Of a stretch of DNA of 64,000 bases, positions 21,990-33,792 are shown one piece after another. Source of the DNA: Fragaria x ananassa (Eukaryota > Streptophyta > Magnoliopsida > Rosales > Rosaceae); the NCBI GenBank assembly GCA_034370585.1, contig CP139768.1:23460501-23524500 (forward strand). Reading direction: 5' to 3'. A program made the translations under genes and the position numbers. Within the stretch, counting starts at the first letter, position 1. Every line of letters starts with the position of its first letter. The notes under the pieces were generated by a model. The model was not told where the DNA came from, did not search any database, and was given only the letters and a program-made list of their open reading frames with translations.

Positions 21990-24602
21990 AATCGGTCGAA
22001 GTTGGTGGGGCGTATCAACTCCTGCCATGTGTGTATTATGCACCGGATAAAACAAAATTATTACAGCATCCAATCATGCTCGTCGTCCGGCACTACCCCC
22101 AACTCTTCATTCTTAAATATTTGCATTGGACATTTGACTCTGGCATTTTGATTTTTGTTTTTGGGTTATGTTCTTTCTCATTTTTATTTGACTCTTTGAG
22201 CTCGATAGCTAGCTCCTTATCGAAATCAGTTTGAACTTGAACGTCTAATGTTTATTTGGGAGAAAGTGAGAAGTGAGGAAATGATTTCAGAATAAGAGAA
22301 TTCATGGATTTACTTACACATGATGAAATCGGAATGATACGGGTCTTGTCTTAACAATCCAGATTTCAAAATACTAAGAGGGAAGGTGGATTTAAGATTA
22401 AAAGTGTTCGTAATCAATTTATAAAACCCACAATAAACTCTCTCGTATGATAAGTAAATAACATCAAACGTAATTAGTTTCATTATATATAATTAAGTAA
22501 ATAACTCAATGAAAATGAACATCTCCGTACCAAATTCCATTTTCTCTCACATTCCTTCTCTTATACATTCGTGATCAATTCATTTCCAAGTAAGTAAACA
22601 TTTCACTGCAGTATTTGTGACTTATGAAATCTTTAATCGACTCATTTTCTTATGATATTTAACCGCATAAAATTAGTTTGAAAATGTATGATCATATTGA
22701 TTTTATTTCTCATTACGTAAGGTCATTCCGGATGAACTGAAGTGTTTATGACGATAAATCGATAGCCCAAAACGAAGCGAAGAGATGCCGTTTGTTGACC
22801 AATATGCACATTCATATTCTTGTGTATCTATTTTTGGTAAATATTTGGAATAATAATTTTGGTTATGTTTAGAAAATTATAAGTAAATCTTAGACAACCC
22901 AATTGATCCAAAAACAAAAAAACAAGAACAAAATTTAAACAACCTATAGCACCATAGCACTGATAGCAGCAGGGTCGCCTTTTGGGTACTTCTGAATTGA
23001 TGCTGGGTGTAGCAGTTCATATGATATGCCCAATCTGTTGGGCCTAATTAATACAGCCCATATATTACTGGGCAAGTGTGTTCCATCCTGCTATTGGACT
23101 TCATTGAGGCATTGAGCCCATGAAGTTGAACATGTGAAACTCAAAAACGATGCAGAAAGGTTTCATTCTTTACATACTAGGAGCAGTAGGGTTTCGGTTT
23201 CGATTTCGAAACAGTAGTTTATGTTACGATCACATGATACCTGCCCTATATGAGGGTCAGTCATGGTTTTTAGGGCATGGATTTATTTAACAAAGCGTGA
23301 CATAATAGCAACACGTAGAAACTAGCCCTAAAACTTAGCTGCTGTACCATTCTCAAGGGACAACTACGTCGTTTTACTCGACCCTCTTGCGAAAGCATCG
23401 AAATTTTCATGTGTTTGTTTCAAAGGGAATTAGACTCGCTAATTACATTCAAAGATGCCATGGTTGGTAATGCCACCAAAGAATTTTTTGGTCCTTGTCC
23501 TCTCTCTCCTTTTCAGATAGACAAGGTTTCAATGATCTCTTTTTTTTGGGGGTACAAATATCTCTTTTCAATTTTTCATTGCTTTGGGAGCCATCCATGT
23601 GCTTATGTGCGCCCATTCGTGACAACAAAAGTGGATACGAGGGCCCTTAAGCTTCAAAGTAATACATCATTTTCTTTCATTAACATATCTCACAAAAATA
23701 AAAATAAAAATCATTGAAGCTTTGGGAATCCAAAAAGCTCGAGCCAAATTCATGAATAATGGTTGATGATTAATTTGATAGGATAAGACTGGATTTCTCT
23801 GTTAAATGTTAGAGAACCACAATCTTAGCAGTGTCATCATTCGATTCCGAAACCATTTGAACTAGTGGAATAAGTACTTTTTTTCACTCCGCTTAACTCC
23901 GAATAAGCTGTTGCGATTTCTACTCCAGAATAACCAAACGTATAGGTTGAAGGGTTAGTCATCTATGATTGTGCTGCAATTTACAGTTGGATTTGCTTGT
24001 CTGATGTAAAGTTTAAGTCAGTTTCTTCTCCTTTTTATTCATTATGAACAAAGACACTGTTTCCATCACAGCTTTCTTCAGAAGAGTAAAAGAGCGTACC
24101 ACACGACCAGTCAATGTAGGTCTTCAAAGAAAAACTAACAAAACAAGCAAACCTATCTTTCTCAGCTAGTCAGTCATCTCTGAAAAGACATGATGCCTAC
24201 GACAGTATCCATCATTAATACCCGATTATCTGATAGTGTCAACTCTACAATGGAAAAAATTTCCAATTCAAGAGAAAGAAGAAGCTCTACAATGGTGGAG
24301 AGACTGACGAGCTTATACACAGTGGAATTGTAATAATGAAAATTGCAATATGGTGCCCAATTCATCCATCCACATTATGAAGTTACGATCCTTTTCTGGT
24401 GGTGGAAACAATTGTTCCAATACAATCAAAGATTTCTAGTATACACAAGAAAGAAGGCTACCTCAGAAACACCAATTGGCTTTTAGTCTTGAATTTTCTT
24501 GGATCGGATAAGCTCTCTGGCTTCTTTATCCGTTGGGACAAAGCAAAATTGTGTGAATGAAGTATATCAACAAAGTGGGGGCAATTCACCAATTTTTTCA
24601 CT
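21990..24602. other. gene-free spacer with an orphan promoter-like patch
   Basis: No coding gene was recognised. At 23035-23200 several TGGGCC/AGCCCA words and GTAGGGTTTCGG occur together as in plant housekeeping promoters, but no ORF or clear RNA follows. The 3' UTR of the U-box gene lies near 24600. Confidence 0.4.
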
Positions 24603-25958
24603 TCACTGTATTGTTCTAGTAAGCTTACACTTTGAAATGAATGTAGTGGTGGTGTAATTTAGACTACACAACTTCAGGAGCTCAGCAGCCCTTTGCTTCA
24701 GTGTAGGATTGCATCCACTCTGAATCACTAGAAGCAGTTTCGCTGCTAGACCAGCTTCTACTGCAACGGAAGCACATTCCTCTGGGGCGAGCTTGCATAC
24801 TGCCCACAAGATTGACAATGCAAGCTGTGTACATGTCTCCGAAACCTTCATCAATAGTCCAACCACACTTGGGATCGTCTTGGCGCAACATCTCAAAGCT
24901 TCTCTTCCTTCTTCAACAGTCGACAAAACTTCTAGGATGTGAAGCGCTAGCTCCAAACACTCGTGATTCAAGCTCGGCAAGAGCTCAACCAACTGAGGAA
25001 CTGTCCCAACACTCACAACCGAGCTCCTGACTGACTCGTGTGAACAAATCGTCTTCAACAAACTGAGTCCAGGCAACACCCCTTTCGAGTGCCTCTTATC
25101 TCTAATTAGCCTCAACAATCCTACCACAAGACTCAAACTCGAGGCAATTTCCGACTCCAAATCCTTTCCCTCCATCAAAACATCAATCAATTTCGTACAA
25201 TTGATCTTGGTCTCAATCGACCCCTCATTCAACATATCAACCATTAACGAAATCTTTGCCGGTTGCATCAGACTGTTCTTGGATTCAGTACTGAGGTCCA
25301 AATGCACAAGGGTCCCAATTGCTTCGGACCCAACAGCGTGCGAAGTAAAAGGACCCAATAAAGAAGAAATCAAAGCAGTACCTCCATTGTCCACAACAGT
25401 GTTCTTAGCCGAAGAATGAGCCGTCACTACCTGCCTCAGCTCCTTGAGAGCCTGAACTCTAGCTTGGCCCTTCACCTTCTTCAATGTCTCCAAAATCTCC
25501 AACGCCCTCCCCTGAACATCCTCAGACCTCTTCTTCATCGCCGAGTACTTCTGAGAAAACCAGCTGTGAATCAGCTGGTGCAGGGTCTTGTTCGGCGTCA
25601 CCGAATCATCCCAAAGCTCCTGCATTGTGGTGGGACAAGTATAATGCCCCAAGCTGAACCATTTGAGAATGTTGGATCTCTCATAAGTCTGACCCGTGCA
25701 AAGCGTCACAGGGTCTTGCATTGGCTCCAACGAGATTGGGCAAATGAACACCGAGGGAATCTCAATCGACTCCAGCTCTTCTATCATCTTCTTCAGATCC
25801 AACTTCTTCGCCGCAACGACGTCGCAGACCAACCCACCTCCGCCGCCCAGAATCCCATCTTTCACGGCGGTCTCCAGATCTAGAACCTGCCCACCTCCGC
25901 CCACATCAAACTTCAGATCCCCAACTCTTCTCGCACCGGACGGCTGATACATCGGCAT
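24603..25958 (-). CDS. PUB31: U-box E3 ubiquitin ligase with ARM repeats (PUB30/31-like)
   Basis: A single exon encodes 451 residues from the ATG at 25958 (MPMYQPSGARRVGDL). A non-ATG upstream extension was rejected. A U-box covers about 68-140: IPSVFICPISLEPMQDPVTL, TGQTYERSNILKWF, CPTTMQ and TPNKTLHQLIHSWF. The rest (about 160-430) is helical armadillo-type repeat sequence, e.g. LLPSLNHECLELALHILEVL and GLLMKVSETCTQLALSILWA. Such proteins transfer ubiquitin from E2 enzymes to target proteins. A Gly-rich segment precedes the U-box. The overall plan and the MPMYQPSG start match the PUB30/PUB31 pair, so the symbol is a subfamily call and the orthologue is not settled. Confidence 0.85.
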   Translation of the reverse strand: MPMYQPSGARRVGDLKFDVGGGGQVLDLETAVKDGILGGGGGLVCDVVAAKKLDLKKMIEELESIEIPSVFICPISLEPMQDPVTLCTGQTYERSNILKWFSLGHYTCPTTMQELWDDSVTPNKTLHQLIHSWFSQKYSAMKKRSEDVQGRALEILETLKKVKGQARVQALKELRQVVTAHSSAKNTVVDNGGTALISSLLGPFTSHAVGSEAIGTLVHLDLSTESKNSLMQPAKISLMVDMLNEGSIETKINCTKLIDVLMEGKDLESEIASSLSLVVGLLRLIRDKRHSKGVLPGLSLLKTICSHESVRSSVVSVGTVPQLVELLPSLNHECLELALHILEVLSTVEEGREALRCCAKTIPSVVGLLMKVSETCTQLALSILWAVCKLAPEECASVAVEAGLAAKLLLVIQSGCNPTLKQRAAELLKLCSLNYTTTTFISKCKLTRTIQ

Positions 25959-27123
25959 TTTGAACAAGCAGAGAATGAACACTAAACCTATAATCCTTAC
26001 AGACCCCAAAACAGAAAATCGAGCTGAACAAGAGCAATGAGTCCCATAAGAATGGGTTTGCAAAAAAAGATAGAGAGCTGAAGCTTTAGCTTTCTTTCAC
26101 TCTCTTTGACAATTACAAGCAACAAAGACCATGAAATTGGTTATCTTTTCTCACACTCTTTTGCTTTATCCGCTCCTTCTTCTTTTTCCACGGTCAATAA
26201 AAGGCCCACCCTTGTTCTTCTTACTTCTCCACCACCGCTACCACTACACCACCATCGCCATCATCACCAAATCAAACCCCATGATGAAGCTGCAATCTTC
26301 CTCTCTCACTTCCTCTTCAAGCTCAACTAAAAAGTTGGAAATCATACACACCCCCCAGATCAGAGAGAAAAAGAATCAAAAGCAACCAAAAGGTCGAAAC
26401 TTAACACATACCGCTCAAACACCACCCACCCAAGAAGCTTGAAGAAAGGAGGGCAGAGGAAAAGCAGAAGAAAACTCCCAAACCACCCAAAAAAAAGAGG
26501 ACTAATCTTGTTCAGTCTCCCCTCTCCACTCTGTGCTGGTCTTCTTGTGGGGGCAGGTGACGATAACCCCGAAAAATAAATAAAAATTTGTTTAGATTAT
26601 TAATGGGGTGAATGTTGTGACCGGTGATAGCCAGCGGTGGCCAGTTCGAAATCTTGTGCAGTGGGACTGTGCACCACACGTGCAGACTGGGCAGTCTTAC
26701 AGGGACCTCTTTTTTATTTTTCTGGGGGTTTTTATTGGAATCATGTATTTTTCTGACCCTAGAGAAAATTATAGGTTGTGGGTTTTGTTATTTTGTTGTT
26801 ATAATTATAAATAAAGGGGGCGGATTCCAGAGAAGCAGAGATAATTAAGAATTATTATGTAACCAATCTCAGGTTATGCTAAAGGCTGCTTTTGACTGAA
26901 TTTATTTTTTGGTGTGTATGATTTGCTTTTTCTTTGACTGAAAAATTTAGCAGGTTATGTACAAGATCTGAAGCTGGTAGGAGAATTGAAATTCGAATAT
27001 TCGTAAGCAAAATAAGTGTAAAATTTGCCACCAAATTCTAATGTGCCACCAAATCTACACATTACATTCATAGCTAAATCGTACAAAAGTAAAACTCATT
27101 TTTATTGTGTCACTGTAACATAG
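25959..27123. other. 5' side of U-box gene, no further gene
   Basis: A pyrimidine-rich leader is expected right of 25958. No further gene, RNA or repeat was recognised before the nested-element region. Confidence 0.4.
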
Positions 27124-28085
27124 TTAATGTTTTAAAAAAACGCTAGGCGCTAGTTGGGCTGTCGGGCGGACAACCGGCGTCTAGCGCCTAAAGGATTAAT
27201 CAGACGTCTATAAGCGGCGCCTAGGTGGTTTTGTATTTTTCATATTTTTTATTTTTTAATAGCAAATAAAATATAAAAATAAATTTATAGAATGCATTAT
27301 AATGTTTTAAAATAGCAAATATCTTCAAAAATAAATAAAATGGTCAACTACTATGTTCTTAGAAATAAAATAAAAAACAATTTGAGATGAATAAATTAGA
27401 TTCTTACGACGACCTTTGTAGATCTTTATGTATTTAGAAGATTGTTGTCGATGTGGTCTTTATGTTTTGAGTTTAGGTAAGTTTTAATGTGTGTGTGTGT
27501 TTTTTTTTAAAGATTAATCGTGACACGACCCACCCCGAATTTCACCCTGAAACCCGGAGTAAGTCGTGCGGGGACCACCTCCAAGGAAAGTTTACCGAGA
27601 ATTCGGCATAAACTCCCTTGAAAATGGACAACCCTTCCTAATAATACCTGCAAACACTTCTGAAAATTTAAATCCAACCATCAACTCCTGGAGCCTTCGT
27701 GCTCCCCAAATCACAACATCTCCCAATTTAATTACTAACTTAAACAAGAAAATCTCCTAGTCAACAGCCATAGTTCAGAGCAACTCTATTTGAAAGGAAA
27801 TAAACTAGAAATATAAAAATGAGCGGAAGCTACATCATTGATTATGCCTCTTCTCCAAATACGTCCGACCACAACTATGCAATCCTGCAAACTGGGCATT
27901 TTTAAAACGAAGAGCCCAGGGGAAAACATTTGAAAACGAAACGTTAGAGTGAGTGGACAAAAACAAATTAACAAATAAAAATATTTATGTTTCCCCAATT
28001 TTACTTTTCCAAGAAAAATCGAATGCATGCTGCAAGCGATAAAACTTTCATCTCATAATATCGAGCCTCTCAGGCTCTATAATAT

Positions 28086-28350
28086 ATGTATGTATTTACA
28101 CACGTCCATACTCCCTATATAGATTCATGGGTCTATATAGGGCTACTACGCTCGCGTCCAACGCTCACGTCACGCCTCGATGCGGTGCTACACTACGCCA
28201 TCAAGGTGGACAGACGGGTGTATAAATATGTGTCCATACTCCCTATATGAATTAAACACTCAAATAGGGCTACTACGCTTACGTCCAACGCTCACGTCAC
28301 GCCTTAATGCGGCTATATGCTACGTCATTAAGGTGGACAGACACATATGG
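28086..28350. repeat. two-copy about 127-bp tandem repeat
   Basis: Each copy starts near TCCATACTCCCTATAT (28105 and 28231) and contains GGGCTACTACGC, TCCAACGCTCACGTCACGCC and AAGGTGGACAGAC. Confidence 0.85.
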
Positions 28351-29464
28351 CTAGCTAGCATTTATATACATACTCTCTCATAAATACATATTTATATCCA
28401 CCGAAAATCCCATTTTCGGTAACTCTTCAAGAGAAATAAAAATCGTCGAATTAAAATGACGTTATAATATTCAGCAACATTAATTGTTCAACCATGAACT
28501 ATAGCATGCATTTATTTAAAATAAACGTCCACTAACAGAATGAGGCCTAAGCCTTCCAATGCTCGCAATACTCCTCGAGCGCTGCCTCCAACTAATCACA
28601 CTCTCTAGCCAATCCCACGCCTGACGATAAACAGAAGAATAAATTGGTCAGACCGGACTCCAATAATCATTAACGATTCGACGTCTTCCTAGTTTGACTA
28701 GGTTTCCCTTGGTTGACCAGGATTGACCAAATGATTTATATATTAGCCAACTAACGAAGCCTCAACAATATCCATTTTAACCTTCGACTTAACAAATCGG
28801 GTTACCTTGATTACTCTACCATCCAATTTAATTCCAACAACCATCTTAATAATTCAATTACAATTGATTCTTCATCCAAACAATCCTCAATCACCCTCTC
28901 TCTAATCAACTTCACACCATAAATCACTAAGGGCACCCAAAATGGGTTTCCATAAATAGAAATTTTTCAAAAAGGGAAAGTTTCCCCAAAATATGAACTT
29001 TCCTCACTTAGAAAGATTTCCGATTATAAACCGACAAATTTTCCTATTTATGAAACAACGCAAAACAAAAAGGAAAACTTCGATAACTACCTCAACTGCT
29101 CTTGTCGGACTAACTGCCTTCGCCGGATTCCGACGACTTGTCGGAATATTCTGCCGGATTCCGGCCACTTGCCGGAAAATTGGCCATAGTCTCCCTGCAT
29201 CTTCTAATCTCCCAGTTATCGACAAACACGCAGAAAATAAACGATTCAAACACCAACCAACCGAAACCACACAACAACAACAACACCAAAGATCAAGACT
29301 TAACACTCACCTTGCTAAAATCCTCGCCGAAACCATGTTCACTGACAGCCCAAAACCGCAGTCATGATCGGAGGACACTCAATCAAACACCCAAAACCAC
29401 TGCCTCCTTCCGAAACAGTAACAACTTCCTCCAAACTTCTTCCAAAGTGCGTCGGGGCTCCCAC

Positions 29465-29750
29465 TGTTATGAACCTTCCCAGTTATATGTTGGTCTTGTA
29501 GTTAAACGCGTCGTTTTGGTTAAGTGTGGCGCGCGGTGCATTGCACGAGCTAGGAGAGTTGTTTGGCATTTAGTCTTAGTTTTAGATGTTGACACGTGGT
29601 CAGATCACATACGTCAACATGAGATATAAATGCAAACACTGTAACCCTAATTCGGGCAGCATGAATGAAAACTTATTTTTGTCTTGCCGTTTTTGTTTTC
29701 CTTCCTAGTTTAAACCTTAGTTGTTATTTCTAGGGTCCAGATCCCTAATA
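29465..29750 (+). mobile_element. nested 286-bp LTR (Copia-like, solo)
   Basis: Flanked by CCCAC at 29460-29464 and 29751-29755. It starts TGTTATGAACC and ends CCCTAATA (an original CA end may have mutated to TA). Inside is a TATA-like GAGATATAAATGC near 29622. It has the size and layout of a short Copia LTR. It lies within the larger LTR, so it is the younger insertion. Confidence 0.55.
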
Positions 29751-30659
29751 CCCACCAACCACAACTAGGTTCGCCTGAGCTCGACGGACACACTGAAATT
29801 CAAGAACAAAAGCCCTTGTTGGAGACCGAACTTCAACCCATAAAACAGAGAAAGGGGAAAATCTGATTAGGGCTCTATAATTGGAAATCGAAGTTCAAGG
29901 AAGACCGAAAAACTAGAGGGAAGTGAGGAGCATACCTTCCGAAGCACAAGCTCACTGGAAAATAACAGATTCGGCCGGAATTTGGGTTTTGAGGATTTAG
30001 GGTTCTTGCTTCGATCGGATGGGATAGATGATGCCTGGCAAGATGATGGGTAGCAGTAGAGAGAGGAGAGAGAGACAAATCGATTGGGGGTGGTAGCTCG
30101 ACCAGCGACGGCCGGACGACGGCGCTCCGGCGTGGAGCAGAGAGAGAGAAGAGAAAGTCGGGAGGGAGGAGAGAGAGAATCGGGGAGAAAGAGAGAAGGA
30201 AAAGAGAAGGCAAATGGTTTGGGCCTTTTCCCCCAAACCGGACCAACACTTCAAATTTAATACCCACACCAATTAACAACCCAACTCCACAAATAACACC
30301 TCAAAAATAATACCCGAATAAAAATTACCTTTTACTAGCTAAAATTTACCATTTTTACCGTCGTCATATTTTCCTCCTACGAATAATCCTCCGAGCATAA
30401 CTGTCCCCGAAACCCCTCTAGGGACCAATTAAACTATAACTTCAATGACGGAGACGGTAAAATTTTTATTATAACCAAGCTAGTAAATAAGGTAAAAATT
30501 TACGGGTCGGGATGTGACAAATCGGGCCGCACAGTCCACCTAAACGACTGTTTTTCGCGTTGTCGCCCAAGTTGAAATATTAGTGAGAAATCAGAACAGT
30601 GAGCTGACACCTAACGCCTAGGCAACCCTGGACGGCGTTTTTTATAACATTAAACATAC

Positions 30660-32125
30660 CACTCTTTAGACTAATGACTTATTTCATTGACGTATGTAAA
30701 GTGTCTTAGTTATGCATTGTATTATGGTTTCTAAGCTTTAACTTTATGAATCAAACTAAGGTTCAAAGTTTTCTACTTAATGCTTGTCGATAGAGCCTGG
30801 TTTACTAAAATCAAACTTAAGTAGCAAACCATTTCGATTCACTTTCCTAATTGTTTGAGGATTCAGTAATATTTGGGTTTGTGTGGGAATATATGTAAAT
30901 AAGAGTGAAGAGACGCAATTCGATATGACTTGACTTGGAGACGCAACCTCAGTCAATATTCAAAAGGGGAAAATGATGTTGCCAATGCAATCCAATGCAA
31001 AAGTGCACGAAATAGCATGTGGGATGTGGCAATCCACTTTGCACGTTCTTCTTCCCACTCGGTCCAACATTTTTTCTCTCCCTCCCTCCCTCCCAACTAA
31101 TTGAATTATTAACCAAAGTAAGCTTCCATGCATAGTGACATTAGCTACAATTTGATGCTAGTCTCTGTCTTCTTTTCATTATTTCGTGGTCATTGTCTTC
31201 GTCAGTCGTCATTGCTAAAATGCAATTAATTCTCCATTAAAAATGATTTTCAAAACTGACATGAAAATTTGATAAGATTCCAGACTTAAAATCAATTGAT
31301 AATCTAAAACCAACCTTATTATTTTGTGTATGAAAAACCAACATTATTATCCTGCTTAGAACTTTCAAAAGGGATAACTCAATTAAAAGTTATAAACATA
31401 TGATGATTCATCAGTATTGACAATTTTCTATAGATATGTAACTCGATATTTTTGTTTATCAAAATGTTCTAACAATGCATGAGATACATATTTGCGGAAA
31501 ACATGTTATGAACATTTAGTAACGATGCTAAGAGATCAAGTAGAGACCTACACATCTAAGAGATCACAGATCAAGATACCTAACGAAGTTCTAACACGAG
31601 AACATAAATAGTAATCAAATTAAGCTAATAATAGATTAGCTTGCGAGCTTCTTCATCTTATATTCTTATTTACCCAAACCTCCACAAGACAGTCTACATT
31701 GTTTTTCTTCTTTCCAATCATATCAACGTGTAGAATACGTGGATTGCCGACCTCACCATTAGAGGTCGACCAAAGAGCAAAAGCAAAGAAGGCAAAGCTT
31801 GAGTGATTGATCATTCAAACGCATCATTGTAGAGGTACAGATCACTGGTGAGTGGGTGGGTAACTCGGAACACCCGAGCTGTCATAGGTGTGGATGCAGT
31901 TGGAGAGAAATGCACTAATAATCCAACTACAGAAATAACACTATTCCATTAGGCAATGTCACGCCTCACACACATCAGTGTTACTATGCTAGTGAACAGT
32001 GCATGATCGGTTGACACCACACTTGCTTGTAGCTAGTATTCTACACTCTTGCTTTCTTTCTTGGGTTAATTATTAGTCAAATCCCTACTTCCCAAAGTTC
32101 TCACTTTCAGATTCCCTTTTATCAA
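30660..32125. other. gene-free spacer
   Basis: AT-rich sequence between the nested elements and the MULE. No coding or RNA gene was recognised. Confidence 0.4.
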
Positions 32126-32134
32126 TTTTAATTA

Positions 32135-33783
32135 GGGAAAATGCCCAAATACCCAAAAAAAGGCTCGTAAAGCCCATTTGAATGAAAAACAGTTTCATTA
32201 TCTCATTCCAATGTTTCTTATGAAAAATACTTTTGTACCCCTACCATAATTCTCTTTCTCTCGTCTCCCTCACCTCTCATTCCGATCTGCTATCCTCTCT
32301 TTCTCTTCTCTCTTCTCTCTTCTTCTCTCTTCACCATCCTCTCTTTCTCTCTCTCTCTCTCTCACCATCATCGCCGCCCTCCTCTTTCTCTGGAGCTCCG
32401 ATCTCCTCCGGCCAATGCCGTCTCCTCTCTCGTCGCACCGCCGAGCGACGAGACATCGTCGTCTTCGTGAGCAGGACCTCTTTCTCGGGCGACGACACAG
32501 ATACAAAGACGCATGGCGGCTGCCGTCCGTCGTCGATCGTCGATCGCACCTTCTGCTTTCGTCTCCGCCGGGCTAGCTCTCTGTGAATCGGGAAATGGCG
32601 TTGCCGGTCCCCTCCGAGCACGACGAGGTTCAGTCGTTGCTGTGAGAGGGTGATCGGCGACGAGCTTCAGGTTGAGATTCTCGGCGTCATGGAACGACTG
32701 GATTGAAAGGTCAGTTGGGAGGTGCGAAACGGTGGCGTTTTGGTTTTGGGTGTGGAATTTGAGGGAGGGGATGGAGAGTAGCGCCGCCCATAGGGGTTGT
32801 TGGAGTGGCGGAGAGAGGTTGAATCTTTGGCAGCTTTAAATAACTTGGAAGTGAAGCAGAGAAAATTAGGATTTTAGTTCATTACAGAGGGAGAAGGAGG
32901 AGAGAATCTGGAGCTGCTTTTGGCTTCTCACTTTGACTAACAAGGCTGTCCCCTGCTTTGGTGCTACCGGCGCCGGTAAGGTTTTTTTTTTTTTTTTTTT
33001 TGACTTCTGGAGCTGCTTTTGACTTCCGGAGCTGCTTTTGACTTCTGCTTGAGGTATAGATTCATGGAGAGTTAGATCCTTGTGGGGAAGCATGGCAAAT
33101 AAGTGTGTACTTTGTTGTTTTCATAGAGGTAGTAATCGATTACTGGGAGTCAGTAATCAATTACTGGGGGTCAATAATCGATTACTGAGGGTCAGTAATC
33201 GATTACTGAGAGTTAGTAACTCGAGTTACTAGGTGTCAGTAATGCAGACTTCTCAGTTTAATCTATACTCATTTGGTTATTGGGTGTTAATAACTGGTCA
33301 GTAACCGATTACTGGGGGTCAGTAATTGGTTACTGGGTGTCAGTAACTGGTTACTGGGTGTCAGTAACTGGTTACTGGGGGTCAGTTATTGGGTGTCAAT
33401 AACTGGTCAGTAACTGGTTACTGGGTGTCAGTAACTGGTTACTGGGTGTCAATAACTGGCCAGTAACCGATTACTGGGGGTCAGTAATTGAAAATTCAGG
33501 CGGTTGGGAAAATTCCGGTGACCGGAGTCCGGCGGCCGGTGACCGGAGTCGGAGTCCAGTGAGATTCCGACCAAGTATTCTCTCTTTTATTTTCTCTCTC
33601 TATGCATGTTTAAAGGATGAGGGCAAAATAGTCTTAAAATAATATAATTTATTAAGACTTTAATAAAGATTTGTGCATTTGGGCATAAAAAAAATTACCT
33701 TATATTGGAATGTGCTAATGAAAAAGATTATCATTGGAATGGGGAATGAGGGCTTCAAATTAGTACTAAATGGGCATTTTCCC
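32135..33783. mobile_element. non-autonomous Mutator-like element (MULE)
   Basis: A perfect 9-bp target duplication TTTTAATTA (32126-32134 and 33784-33792) flanks inverted ends GGGAAAATGCCC / GGGCATTTTCCC. The similarity of the ends continues further inward (CATTCCAATG, ATGCCCAAAT words). Nine-bp duplications are the hallmark of Mutator transposition. There is no transposase. The interior has a TC-rich then GC-rich leader-like stretch (32240-32850), a poly-T run (about 32983-33001) and the palindromic repeat array at 33119-33490. A captured host fragment (Pack-MULE) is possible for the GC-rich part but I recognised none. Confidence 0.85.
33119..33490. repeat. about 21-bp tandem repeats of palindromic motifs
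   Basis: About fifteen units of the type GTCAGTAATCGATTACTGGG, grading into GTCAGTAACTGGTTACTGGG. AGTAATCGATTACT and AGTAACTCGAGTTACT are perfect palindromes. All lie within the MULE. Confidence 0.9.
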
Positions 33784-33792
33784 TTTTAATTA

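Larger units (their letters stand above)
27521..30519 (-). mobile_element. 3-kb solo LTR (Gypsy-like ends)
   Basis: Flanked by a 5-bp direct repeat AATCG (27516-27520 and 30520-30524). Read on the minus strand it starts TGTCACATCCCGACCCG and ends GGTGGGTCGTGTCA, with TG...CA termini. No gag or pol is present and no second LTR adjoins, which fits a solo LTR left by recombination. It includes a two-copy 127-bp tandem repeat (28086-28380) and a nested LTR (29465-29750). The class is inferred from the ends, which resemble long Gypsy LTRs; the insertion is shown by the duplication. Confidence 0.7.
27124..30653. mobile_element. inverted-repeat DNA element, split by LTR insertion
   Basis: The left end reads TTAATGTTTTAAAAAAACGC followed by TAGGCGCTAG. 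The right end, on the other strand, reads TTAATGTTATAAAAAACGCC followed by GTCCAGGGTTGCCTAGGCG. The ends match as terminal inverted repeats. Removing the 27521-30519 LTR and one 5-bp duplication leaves about 525 nt, a non-autonomous size with no transposase. The GCCTAGGCGCTAG words are familiar from a common plant MITE-like repeat, but the superfamily is not assigned. Confidence 0.6.

Noticed and set aside
29875..30279. 134-codon minus-strand frame
   Set aside because: Low-complexity Leu/Ser frame within the 3-kb LTR; no retroelement protein motif.
32233..32586. 117-codon plus-strand frame
   Set aside because: Begins in a TC-microsatellite inside the MULE; Ser/Leu-rich and without recognisable domain.
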